Below are positions 8,537 to 14,578 of a DNA stretch of 41,002 nt, one piece after another (the first letter of the stretch is position 1; each line of letters begins with the position of its first letter). The stretch lies in the NCBI RefSeq assembly GCF_017656475.1, contig NZ_JACDNT010000017.1, positions 1 to 41,002 on the forward strand, written 5' to 3'. This DNA is from Archaeoglobus sp. (GTDB lineage Archaea; Halobacteriota; Archaeoglobi; Archaeoglobales; Archaeoglobaceae). The position numbers and the translations under genes are program-made. Below the pieces are notes generated by a model. It saw only the letters and a list, made by a program, of their open reading frames with translations, did not search any database and was not told where the DNA came from.

Positions 8537-10174
8537 TTAGAATTCGGGCATCTCAGGCATTCCGCCTTCTCCGCCTGCTCCCTTCTCCTTCTCAAGTCCC
8601 TTGGCCGCGATGATGTCGTCGATTCTGAGAATCATCACTGCAACTTCTGTTGCAGAGCCGATTGCCTGGGTCTTGACTCTAAGCGGTTCAAAGACACCTT
8701 TCTCTTTCATGTCTACAACCTTACCGCTGTCAACGTCTACTCCAGCGTACTTCTCTCCCCTCTCGTGTGCTGCCTTTAGCTCTACCAGCACGTCGATCGG
8801 GTCGATTCCAGCATTCTCTGCAAGAGTCCTCGGTATGATTTCAAGTGCTGTAGCGAATGCTTCGACTGCAAGCTGCTCTCTACCGCCAAGTGAGGGAGCC
8901 CACTCCCTGAGCTTCAGACTTACTTCAATCTCCGGTGCGCCAGCACCAACAACAACCTTTCCATCCTCAACAGCACATGCAACTGCCCTCACTGCATCCT
9001 CGATACCTCTGGCAATCTCCTCAACAACATGCTCCGTTCCGCCCCTCACGAGTATAGTTACCGCCTTGGGGTTCTTGCAGCCAGTAACGAAGACCATCTT
9101 CTCATCGCCGACTTTCCTCTCTTCAACAAGCGCAGCTTCTCCAAGGTCCTCGCTGCTAATGTCTCTAAGGTCGGTAAGCACTTTTGCTCCCGTTGCCTTA
9201 GCCAGCTTCTCCATGTCGCTCTTCTTAACTCTCCTTACTGCAAGAACTCCGGCCTTTGCGAGGTAGTACTGGGCCAGGTCATCGATGCCCTTCTGGCAGA
9301 AGAGAACGTTTGCACCAGCGTTGACTATCTTGTCAACCATTTCCTTGAGCATTGCCTCCTCCTGCTCGATGAACTTCTGGAGCTTCTCAGGATCAGTTAT
9401 TCTGATCTTTGCATCAATCTCCGTCTCCTTAACCTCCAAAGCCGAGTCGAGGAGCAGAATCTTTGCGTTCTCCACCTTCTTTGGCATTCCCGGATGGACG
9501 ACCTCTTTATCAAGCACTATACCGTCAATCAGCTCTGTCTCTTCAATGCTTCCTCCCTGCCTCTTCTCAATCTTGATGTAGTCTGTGTTGACCTCATACT
9601 TACCGTTTGTCTCCTCTGCAATCATCTTAACAGCGTTGACAGCAATTTCAGCAAGCTTGTCGATGGCTACCTCCGCCCCTTTACCGGTCATCGCGGTTGA
9701 GGCGATCTTCTTCAGAATTACGTCATCATCCTTGCTGATAGGTATCGCAATTTCATTCAGAACTTCCAGGGCCTTATCTGCAGCATATCTGTAACCGTTA
9801 GCTATTATCGCCGGATGAATTTCCTGATCAAGGAGTTCCTCAGCCCTCTTCAGCAGCTCTCCGGCAAGAACTACTGCGGTGGTTGTACCATCACCAACCT
9901 CATTGTCCTGAGTCTTTGCAACTTCAATAATCATCTTTGCCGCCGGGTGCTCCACATCTATCTCCTTGAGAATCGTAACTCCATCGTTTGTTATGACCAC
10001 ATCGCCAAGGCTGTCGACGAGCATCTTGTCCATTCCCTTTGGACCGAGAGTGCTCCTAACGGCCTCTGCAATAACACGAGCAGCCATTATGTTCATTCTC
10101 TGGGCGTCTCTACCAACAGTTCTCTGAGTTCCTTCTCTCAATATCAGCACAGGTTGACCCTGTAACGTTGCCAT
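8537..10174 (-). CDS. ths: Thermosome subunit (group II chaperonin)
   Basis: A 545-residue ATP-dependent chaperonin subunit that builds double-ring complexes folding cytoplasmic proteins. ATPase signatures are LGPKGMDKM near residue 43, NDGVTILKE near 63 and [12 protein letters not shown] from residue 94. The apical domain has the lid sequence typical of archaeal thermosomes. The equatorial domain resumes with [10 protein letters not shown]. The C-terminus is the Gly/Met-rich tail [12 protein letters not shown]. The ATG is preceded by a strong ribosome site GGAGGTGA 6 nt upstream, and a TATA box lies at about 10218-10232. Whether this is the alpha or beta subunit cannot be decided from this window. 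An IS630-type element ends about 10 bp upstream of its promoter. Confidence 0.97.
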   Translation of the reverse strand: MATLQGQPVLILREGTQRTVGRDAQRMNIMAARVIAEAVRSTLGPKGMDKMLVDSLGDVVITNDGVTILKEIDVEHPAAKMIIEVAKTQDNEVGDGTTTAVVLAGELLKRAEELLDQEIHPAIIANGYRYAADKALEVLNEIAIPISKDDDVILKKIASTAMTGKGAEVAIDKLAEIAVNAVKMIAEETNGKYEVNTDYIKIEKRQGGSIEETELIDGIVLDKEVVHPGMPKKVENAKILLLDSALEVKETEIDAKIRITDPEKLQKFIEQEEAMLKEMVDKIVNAGANVLFCQKGIDDLAQYYLAKAGVLAVRRVKKSDMEKLAKATGAKVLTDLRDISSEDLGEAALVEERKVGDEKMVFVTGCKNPKAVTILVRGGTEHVVEEIARGIEDAVRAVACAVEDGKVVVGAGAPEIEVSLKLREWAPSLGGREQLAVEAFATALEIIPRTLAENAGIDPIDVLVELKAAHERGEKYAGVDVDSGKVVDMKEKGVFEPLRVKTQAIGSATEVAVMILRIDDIIAAKGLEKEKGAGGEGGMPEMPEF

Positions 10175-10217
10175 TTCACATCACCTCCTATGTTACAGAA
10201 ATTGGTGGATTGGTACT

Positions 10218-10236
10218 TCTATATAAATTTTTCTAT
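10218..10236 (-). promoter_or_regulatory. Thermosome promoter (BRE/TATA)
   Basis: Read on the minus strand, the sequence GAAAAATTTATATAGA combines an A-rich BRE with TTTATATA. It is about 45-55 nt upstream of the ATG, leaving a leader that contains the GGAGGTGA ribosome site. The left end of the insertion element at 10247 abuts the upstream side of the BRE. I saw no perfect inverted repeat that would mark a heat-shock operator in the remaining sequence. Confidence 0.65.
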
Positions 10237-10246
10237 CATGAATTTA

Positions 10247-10262
10247 TGGTTCTGAGCAAAAC
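10247..10262 (+). repeat. Left terminal inverted repeat of the IS630 element
   Basis: TGGTTCTGAGCAAAAC directly follows the TA target dinucleotide. It pairs with the right-end repeat at 12 of 16 positions, with the outermost five bases identical. Confidence 0.8.
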
Positions 10263-10292
10263 TATTTATACCAAAAATAACAGACCAGCTGC

Positions 10293-10778
10293 ATGGGCAG
10301 AAAGCGAATCTACGAAGTTGTAAAGCATTTACCAGCAGAAGAGCTCGATAAAAGGATCAAAAAGCTCGAAAAAGATACAAGAGTTCTTAAAAGACTGTAC
10401 TTCATAAGACACCTTTACAGAGGAATGAGCGTTGAGGAAGCTGCCGACCTAGTAGGAGTTACCAAAGCTACGGGCTATGCATGGCTTAAGAGATGGAATT
10501 CCAAAGGTTATGAAGGCTTAATTCCGGAGTTTGGTGGAGGAAGACCATCCAAGCTAACGGAGGAGCAGAAAGAGAGACTGAAGGAAATGCTAAAGAAAAA
10601 GGATTCCTGGACGACGAAGGAAGTTCAGGAGCTCATTGAAGCAGAGTTTGGAATAACATATTCTTCGTGGCAGGTCAGGAGAATTCTCAGATCTTTTGGA
10701 ATGAGATACGCCAAACCCTACCAGAAGGATTACAGGAAGCCAGAAAATGCTGAAGAGACTTTAAAAAAACTTAGATGA
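10293..10778 (+). CDS. IS630 transposase, N-terminal part (DNA-binding)
   Basis: A 161-residue segment with two helix-turn-helix units. The first lies around residues 45-75 (MSVEEAADLVGVTKATGYAWL) and is followed by the GGGRPSKLTEEQ linker. The second winged-helix-like unit (WTTKEVQELIEAEFG) ends in WQVRRILRSFGM, which precedes the catalytic domain in this family. The frame stops at a TGA just after an A7 run at 10763-10769. The catalytic part continues in the +1 frame (equivalently -2). The transposase would therefore be made only by ribosomal frameshifting or polymerase slippage at the A run, unless this copy is inactive. On its own this product could bind the ends and act as a repressor; that is inference. 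Confidence 0.85.
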   Translation: MGRKRIYEVVKHLPAEELDKRIKKLEKDTRVLKRLYFIRHLYRGMSVEEAADLVGVTKATGYAWLKRWNSKGYEGLIPEFGGGRPSKLTEEQKERLKEMLKKKDSWTTKEVQELIEAEFGITYSSWQVRRILRSFGMRYAKPYQKDYRKPENAEETLKKLR

Positions 10779-11319
10779 GGCTGAAATTCGTCAATCGGAC
10801 GTAATAGGATTTATCGATGAGATGGCTGTCGAAGCTAACGCAAATACAGCAAGACTATGGAGCTTCGATAAGCCTGTTAAGAGAGTTGCTACCTACGTCA
10901 AAGTTAAGATTTCAGGATTCTACAGCTTGAACGGAGAGAGCGTAATAGAGTTTCCTGAAAGAAATAGGGCTGAGGACTTTATATCCTTCCTGGAAAAGGT
11001 GAGGAAAGCAAATCCTGAGAAAAGGATCGTGGTGATTCTGGACAATTTCAGGACGCATCATGCTAAGAAGGCCATTAATGAGGCTGAGAAGCTGAACATA
11101 GCTTTGGTTTATTTACCTCCTTACTCTCCTGATCTGAATCCAATTGAAAACGTTTGGAAGAGCGTTAAAAGAGCAGTTTCAGAGAAATCTCCGCTCAATA
11201 CGGAAGAGTTGGAGGAAGCGATTGCTAAAGCCTTCAAAAAGCTGACAGAATCGATATCCTTTGCAAAAAGGTGGATTGAGAAGTTTCTGGGTGATAAGTT
11301 TAAGATGTTATGCACTTAA
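10768..11319 (+). CDS. IS630 transposase, C-terminal DDE catalytic part (+1 frame)
   Basis: This frame is open from the A7 run onward and begins NLDEAEIRQSDVIGFIDEMA, giving the first catalytic Asp in FIDE. The second Asp lies in VVILDNFRTHHAKK. The glutamate is in LPPYSPDLNPIENVWK, the classic IS630 signature. The first internal ATG is at 10822, after the first catalytic Asp, so independent translation from there would lack a catalytic residue. A fused product from the 10293 start would be about 340 residues, the normal length for the family. The stop codon lies inside the right inverted repeat. Confidence 0.85.
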   Translation, partial: NLDEAEIRQSDVIGFIDEMAVEANANTARLWSFDKPVKRVATYVKVKISGFYSLNGESVIEFPERNRAEDFISFLEKVRKANPEKRIVVILDNFRTHHAKKAINEAEKLNIALVYLPPYSPDLNPIENVWKSVKRAVSEKSPLNTEELEEAIAKAFKKLTESISFAKRWIEKFLGDKFKMLCT

Positions 11320-11322
11320 CCA
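11307..11322 (-). repeat. Right terminal inverted repeat of the IS630 element
   Basis: Read inward on the minus strand this is TGGTTAAGTGCATAAC, and TA follows on the outside. The repeat overlaps the last codons and stop of the transposase, as is common for compact IS630 elements. Confidence 0.8.
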
Positions 11323-11354
11323 TAAATTAGAGTTTTTAGCAGTTAGATATAGTT

Positions 11355-11675
11355 ATAAGGGTAGAAATGAAAGGAGAGGAGAACCAGTTAGTCGGAAAAC
11401 TTGAGGGCGTTGACGACTACATGAACTTGTATCTAACCAACGCAATGGAGTGCAGAGGAGAAGAGAAGGTTAGAAGCCTTGGAGAGATAGTTCTCAGAGG
11501 AAACAACGTTGTTCTGAGCGTAATTCTCAAAGAAACTAACAGGGCAACCACGAGGCTGAAAACGAAGAAAAATCCGATTATATACATTGCGTGCTTTTCC
11601 AGACCTGTTCTGACCACCGGTGATATAAGCAGTACAGCTACACAAAGCGAAATCAGTGTAAAAAAAGAAACTTAG
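11355..11675 (+). pseudogene. SmAP2 (archaeal Lsm) gene fragment fused to unrelated sequence
   Basis: Codons 11355-11516 encode IRVEMKGEENQLVGKLEGV through LGEIVLRGNNVVL. This is the Sm1-Sm2 core of an archaeal Sm-like protein, closely matching what I recall of A. fulgidus SmAP2. The N-terminal helix and first strand are missing: an in-frame stop (TAG at 11337) lies nine codons before the homology. After NNVVL the frame continues for 53 residues of unrelated, Lys/Thr-rich sequence to a stop at 11675. A translatable ORF from ATG 11367 would encode 102 residues. The intact SmAP2 gene is presumably elsewhere. The fragment begins 31 bp from the right end of the IS630 element, so a duplication associated with the element is plausible but unproven. 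RNA-binding function is unlikely without strand 1. Confidence 0.65.
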
Positions 11676-11797
11676 CTGACATTTACTTTCACCTCAAAAC
11701 TGTCTGTAGATGCAGGAATTGTAACCGAGATGATAAGTCCTAAACAACAAGGTTTGCTAAAAGCCGTAAATGGGGCCTCACTAACGGGCTTGTTCAT
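11672..11797 (-). CDS. Small hypothetical ORF, 41 residues
   Basis: The frame starts at ATG 11797 with GAGGTG 6 nt upstream, and a TATA-like AACTTATATC lies about 20 nt upstream. The product starts MNKPVSEAPF and ends IPASTDSFEVKVNVS, a beta-strand-like tail of the type seen at the C-termini of secreted beta-sandwich proteins. No family is recognised. It overlaps the end of the Lsm-derived frame by 4 bp on the opposite strand and could be a remnant of a longer gene. Support is limited to start signals and a clean frame. Confidence 0.3.
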   Translation of the reverse strand: MNKPVSEAPFTAFSKPCCLGLIISVTIPASTDSFEVKVNVS

Positions 11798-11855
11798 TTA
11801 TTACACCTCATCCGATATAAGTTTCTTGCTTTCTCTGCTCCAAAACGTCTTTACC

Positions 11856-12419
11856 CTACAACCTTCCCCGGTAAAACTTCGTAGATGGACAGCCGAGGCA
11901 CCTTTTTGCCTCATATCTGTAGCAACCCTTGCAGAGAACACCGCATGGAGCTTCTTCCCTCTCTTTCTCTGCCACAACTTTTATGTCCAGATAGCCATCA
12001 TAGAACATTTCCTGAACGGGAAAAATATCGTACCTTCGAATTCCTGGCTGGGCACGCAGCGAGCACTTCTCCAGTGATATGCTCTCCAGAGAGTGGTAAT
12101 CCTCAGCGTAAATTAATGCAAAGAGGTTGTAACTGCCTGTTGTTACGAAAAACTTGATTATTCTCGGGCAATCCCTGAATTTTTCAATGATTCTCCGCAA
12201 GGCTTCTGAACTCTCCACCTCCATAGCGATAATGGCAGTTATAATACCGAGTTCCTCCACATTTATTAAAGGAGTGAGTTTAATTTTCCCTTTCCCTAGC
12301 TTGTCAAGCCTTTTTTTCACACCCATCGCAGACATTCCCATTTTCTCGGCTATCTGAGAGAGCGTTGCCTTTCCGTTTTGCTGAAGGATGGAGATGATTT
12401 TTCTGTCTTTCTCATCCAT
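11856..12419 (-). CDS. Lrp/AsnC family transcriptional regulator with cysteine-rich C-terminal tail
   Basis: 187 residues from ATG 12419; a GTG at 12434 would add five. The N-terminal HTH (IISILQQNGKATLSQIAEKMGM) is followed by a RAM-like alpha/beta effector domain (about 50-125). The last 30 residues carry five cysteines (159, 163, 166, 174, 177) in the pattern CxxxCxxCx7CxxC, which is absent from ordinary Lrp proteins and looks like a zinc or Fe-S site. The protein probably dimerises and binds DNA as an amino-acid, metal or redox sensor; the ligand is unknown. It diverges from the DUF2589 cassette. A 6-5-6 perfect inverted repeat overlaps its own promoter, suggesting autoregulation. Confidence 0.85.
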   Translation of the reverse strand: MDEKDRKIISILQQNGKATLSQIAEKMGMSAMGVKKRLDKLGKGKIKLTPLINVEELGIITAIIAMEVESSEALRRIIEKFRDCPRIIKFFVTTGSYNLFALIYAEDYHSLESISLEKCSLRAQPGIRRYDIFPVQEMFYDGYLDIKVVAEKEREEAPCGVLCKGCYRYEAKRCLGCPSTKFYRGRL

Positions 12420-12440
12420 GGATGGTTTGTACACTTTTGT

Positions 12441-12457
12441 GGTAAATAAAGTTTACC
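12441..12457. promoter_or_regulatory. Inverted repeat overlapping the Lrp promoter (candidate operator)
   Basis: GGTAAA-TAAAG-TTTACC is a perfect 6-5-6 inverted repeat, 22 bp upstream of the Lrp ATG. It overlaps the minus-strand TATA element (TTTATAAGG, about 12455-12463). The position suits an autoregulatory Lrp site that would block TBP/TFB or polymerase. Assignment to this protein is inference. Confidence 0.45.
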
Positions 12458-12543
12458 TTATAAACCAAGCTTCAGTTTAGACTCTTTGACCTTTCCCCAG
12501 TAGGAAAATTCAATTTATTTTTACAAAAATTCCACCAATGAGG

Positions 12544-12557
12544 AAAAACTTATATAC
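12544..12557 (+). promoter_or_regulatory. Strong TATA promoter of the DUF2589 cassette
   Basis: GAAAAACTTATATACC is a near-consensus BRE plus TATA. It would start transcription near 12577, leaving a leader of about 35 nt with GTGGTGG before the ATG at 12613. The same GAAAA-CTTATATAC core appears in the tandem promoters upstream of Gar1. Confidence 0.65.
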
Positions 12558-12612
12558 CTTGTCGTTAACTTTTTGTTATCAGTTGACATTTTGATTGAAA
12601 GTGGTGGTTTAA

Positions 12613-13194
12613 ATGGTAGGCGCAAATATTCCTGCAGAGCTTGCTGCTCTGCCTATAGAAAGTTTGATTGGTAAACCACTGGAAGCTGCAGTAAAGGCTC
12701 AGGCTTTTGCTGCGATGACGACAGCGAGGTTTGTGCAGGAGGTTGGGACTGATGAGGACGGAAACGTAAAAACAGTTACGTTTAAATTCAAGAGAAAGGA
12801 AGTAGACCCTGATACTGGCGACATTGTTGATACAGACACGACGATTGAAGCACCACTCCTGTCAATACTGCCCGTACCCTACATAAGGATAAAGGACATG
12901 ACCATCCACTTCAACTTCACAATAAAAACTGCTGCTCAGGATAAGTCGTCACACGACTTCTCAAGCAAGCTCACAGCCAAAGCAGGATGGGGATGGGGGA
13001 GTGTGAAATTAACCGCATCCTATGGCTTCAAAAAGGAGACAAGGTCTCAGGTTGACAGAAGCTCAGAACTGGACATTACTGTTAATGCTGTTCAGGATGA
13101 GATGCCCGAGGGGATGAGAACGCTCCTGAGTCTGCTCAAAGAAAGCATATCCCCTTCAACCTCTAGTTCTGGATCTGGTTCTGGAGGAGGCTAA
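12613..13194 (+). CDS. DUF2589 family protein, first of three
   Basis: A 193-residue cytoplasmic protein of unknown function resembling Pfam DUF2589. The N-terminal amphipathic helix region (LPIESLIGKPLEAAVKAQA) is followed by the family-typical ETxTF-like strand TVTFKFKRKE. The core hallmark is LLSILPVPYIRIKDMTIHFN (about residues 76-96). A second half of beta strands (WGWGSVKLTASYGFKKE) and a C-terminal helix lead into a Ser/Gly tail. There is no signal peptide, membrane segment or enzymatic motif. It is the first gene behind a strong promoter; the second DUF2589 gene starts 19 bp downstream. Bacterial relatives are also uncharacterised, so no role is assigned. The tandem paralogues suggest a hetero-oligomeric assembly (inference). 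Confidence 0.75.
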   Translation: MVGANIPAELAALPIESLIGKPLEAAVKAQAFAAMTTARFVQEVGTDEDGNVKTVTFKFKRKEVDPDTGDIVDTDTTIEAPLLSILPVPYIRIKDMTIHFNFTIKTAAQDKSSHDFSSKLTAKAGWGWGSVKLTASYGFKKETRSQVDRSSELDITVNAVQDEMPEGMRTLLSLLKESISPSTSSSGSGSGGG

Positions 13195-13213
13195 ACCAAA
13201 AGAGGTGCCATAA

Positions 13214-13708
13214 TTGGCCAGCAACCTTGCTCTGCTGCTTGAACAGATAATAGCCTCACCACTTAAGGCGATAGTTGACGCCCAGAGTGAATCCGCAAAC
13301 GCGACGGTTGATTTTCTTTTAAGTCTAATGGATATGGACGGAGAAAGAACCATACCCAAATCTGTTCAGGTAGTTTACAACCAAACCTACCTTGACCCCG
13401 AATCCGGGGAGCTCAAGCAGGAAGCTCAGAAGCTCAGCATCCCGCTCGTAACTCTCGTTCCAATTCCATATATCAGCGTGGATGAAGCAGATATAGAGTT
13501 TAAAGCCAAAATTGTTGCAGCTAAGCCTGTAGCTGGCAGAAAAGCTGTTCCGCTTTATGCAGTTTACGCGAGTAAGCAAACCTCTAAGGTAGATGTTAGC
13601 GGCGATTTGCATATCAGGATAAAGGCAAAGAGAGCAGATGTGCCTGAAGGAATTGCGAGAATGATAACCGCACTCAGTAACTCACTCAACATCACAGGGG
13701 AGGAATGA
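13214..13708 (+). CDS. DUF2589 family protein, second of three
   Basis: 164 residues, starting at TTG 13214 with GAGGTG 6 nt upstream; no ATG fits better. It repeats the architecture of the preceding gene: helix LLEQIIASPLKAIVDAQSES, a strand with KSVQVVYNQTY, and the hallmark LVTLVPIPYISVDEADIEFK. A shorter C-terminal half ends near MITALSNSLNITGEE, and the Ser/Gly tail is absent. The two proteins are clearly paralogous but divergent, which argues for distinct subunits rather than a recent duplication. The gene overlaps the third by 4 bp (ATGA), indicating translational coupling. Function unknown. Confidence 0.75.
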   Translation: MASNLALLLEQIIASPLKAIVDAQSESANATVDFLLSLMDMDGERTIPKSVQVVYNQTYLDPESGELKQEAQKLSIPLVTLVPIPYISVDEADIEFKAKIVAAKPVAGRKAVPLYAVYASKQTSKVDVSGDLHIRIKAKRADVPEGIARMITALSNSLNITGEE

Positions 13709-14178
13709 TGCCAGAAAGAAGGCGTGTCAGGAAAACTCCTGATATAAAGAAGGTCAACCTGAGCGAGAAGAAGGGAGCTGTTGATATTAAACCAGAGCCA
13801 GAAGGCAAGCCAGAAATTGCAAAGTCTCCATCTGCCGACATACCAAAACTTACGCTCAAATCTCTCACTTCAGGAATTGCGCTTGCAGCACTAAATGCAA
13901 AGAAAATAATCGATTTTGAAGCTGCAGGAATAAAGAAAGAATACGAGAAAAACGAGCTACTGAGAAATTTTCCAGTTCCAACATTTGAGCTTTCCGAAAT
14001 TGAGGTTGAGCTTAACTTTCTGATAGAAGATGTCGAGAAGGACGATGTTGTTATTGTTACTGATGCAGAAAAACTCTCCGAGCTTGTCAGTTCAGCATCG
14101 AAGGTTAGGTTTAAGCTGACCAGCAAGACTCTCAGTGAGTACATACTGCCAACAGGAGAAAAAGTAATCAGAGATTAA
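13705..14178 (+). CDS. Hypothetical protein with DUF2589-like core, third of cassette
   Basis: 157 residues. It starts at ATG 13705, overlapping the previous stop by 4 bp, with GGAGG immediately upstream; an alternative ATG is at 13708. The first ~50 residues are charged and Pro/Lys-rich (RRRVRKTPDIKK, EPEGKPEIAKSP) and likely disordered. A helix (LTSGIALAALNAKKIIDFEA) follows, then FPVPTFELSEIEVELNFLIE, which aligns with the P-[VI]-P strand hallmark of the two upstream DUF2589 proteins. The remainder ends in a short strand-helix region. It looks like a third, degenerate member with a disordered N-terminal extension, perhaps an adaptor. Function unknown. Confidence 0.65.
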   Translation: MMPERRRVRKTPDIKKVNLSEKKGAVDIKPEPEGKPEIAKSPSADIPKLTLKSLTSGIALAALNAKKIIDFEAAGIKKEYEKNELLRNFPVPTFELSEIEVELNFLIEDVEKDDVVIVTDAEKLSELVSSASKVRFKLTSKTLSEYILPTGEKVIRD

Positions 14179-14219
14179 ACCCTTCTACTTTTGCCTGGCA
14201 CAAACTCTATCAAGTTTGA

Positions 14220-14257
14220 CCGAAAACCTTATATACCCCGCCGAAAACCTTATATAC
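14220..14257 (+). repeat. Tandem duplication of a BRE/TATA promoter upstream of gar1
   Basis: The 17-mer CCGAAAACCTTATATAC occurs at 14220-14236 and again at 14241-14257, a 21-bp period (two helical turns). Each copy is a complete BRE plus TATA. The first copy would start transcripts close to the ATG at 14261. The second would start near 14279, after that ATG, and would force use of the in-frame ATG at 14297. See findings. Confidence 0.7.
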
Positions 14258-14260
14258 TGC

Positions 14261-14578
14261 ATGAGTAGGTTGCGGACACTTGGTAGAGCAAAGCATATGT
14301 CAAAAACTGGAATGCTTGTGGTAGCGTTAAATCCTGCATACATCCCCAAAATCGGGGATAAGGTTGTTACAAGAAGGAACGAACACATCGGATTTGTTGC
14401 TGACGTTATAGGGCCAGTATCTTCACCCTACGCTCTGGTTAAGCCAAAAAATGTGGATAAAATAATATTTGAGGAATTATTTGTGGTGAAGGAGTATGGC
14501 GGAAGTAGAAAAGGTAAGGGAAAAGGAAGTAGAGAAGGAAGTAGAAAGAAAGGAAATAGAAAGAGAAGAGGACGTTGA
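14261..14578 (+). CDS. gar1: H/ACA RNP protein Gar1
   Basis: A 105-residue Gar1/Naf1-family beta-barrel protein. Gar1 is a core component of H/ACA ribonucleoproteins, binding the Cbf5 pseudouridine synthase and speeding product release. The fold is visible as [50 protein letters not shown] and FEELFVV. The C-terminal 27 residues are a basic Gly/Arg/Lys tail ([10 protein letters not shown] to RKRRGR) like an RGG tail. The start at 14261 matches the family N-terminus; upstream codons would run through the promoter repeats. The last 83 bp, encoding the basic tail, overlap the TFB gene in another frame. The pairing of gar1 with tfb is common in Euryarchaeota (established knowledge). Confidence 0.88.
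   Translation: MSRLRTLGRAKHMSKTGMLVVALNPAYIPKIGDKVVTRRNEHIGFVADVIGPVSSPYALVKPKNVDKIIFEELFVVKEYGGSRKGKGKGSREGSRKKGNRKRRGR

Larger units (their letters stand above)
10247..11322 (+). mobile_element. IS630-family insertion sequence, 1076 bp, complete
   Basis: The element carries a two-part transposase and is bounded by imperfect terminal inverted repeats. The left end begins TGGTTCTGAGCAAAAC, and the right end read inward is TGGTTAAGTGCATAAC, matching at 12 of 16 positions. Both ends are flanked by the dinucleotide TA (10245-10246 and 11323-11324), the target duplicated by IS630/Tc1-mariner elements. The transposase has a helix-turn-helix N-terminus and a DDE catalytic core with D, D and E all present. 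It resembles the IS630-type elements reported from Archaeoglobus; the copy number in this genome cannot be known here. The insertion lies between the thermosome promoter and a broken Lsm fragment. Confidence 0.9.

Noticed and set aside
8601-10165. Long plus-strand frames opposite the thermosome gene
   Set aside because: They are Ser/Thr/Leu-rich mirror frames of a strongly biased coding sequence, with no start signals; the thermosome identity on the minus strand is certain.
10761-10775. Canonical -1 frameshift (A AAA AAC) in the transposase
   Set aside because: A -1 slip leads to TAG at 10772. Only a +1 or -2 change reaches the catalytic frame.
11417-11645. Hydrophobic minus-strand frames opposite the Lsm fragment
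   Set aside because: The hydrophobic stretch arises as the complement of Lys/Asn-rich codons in the plus-strand frame. There is no promoter or ribosome site, and the Lsm similarity explains the coding strand.
14216-14260. N-terminal extension of Gar1 upstream of ATG 14261
   Set aside because: The extension reads through both TATA repeats and yields a repeated NLIYPAENLIY sequence with no family similarity. The Gar1 fold starts at 14261.
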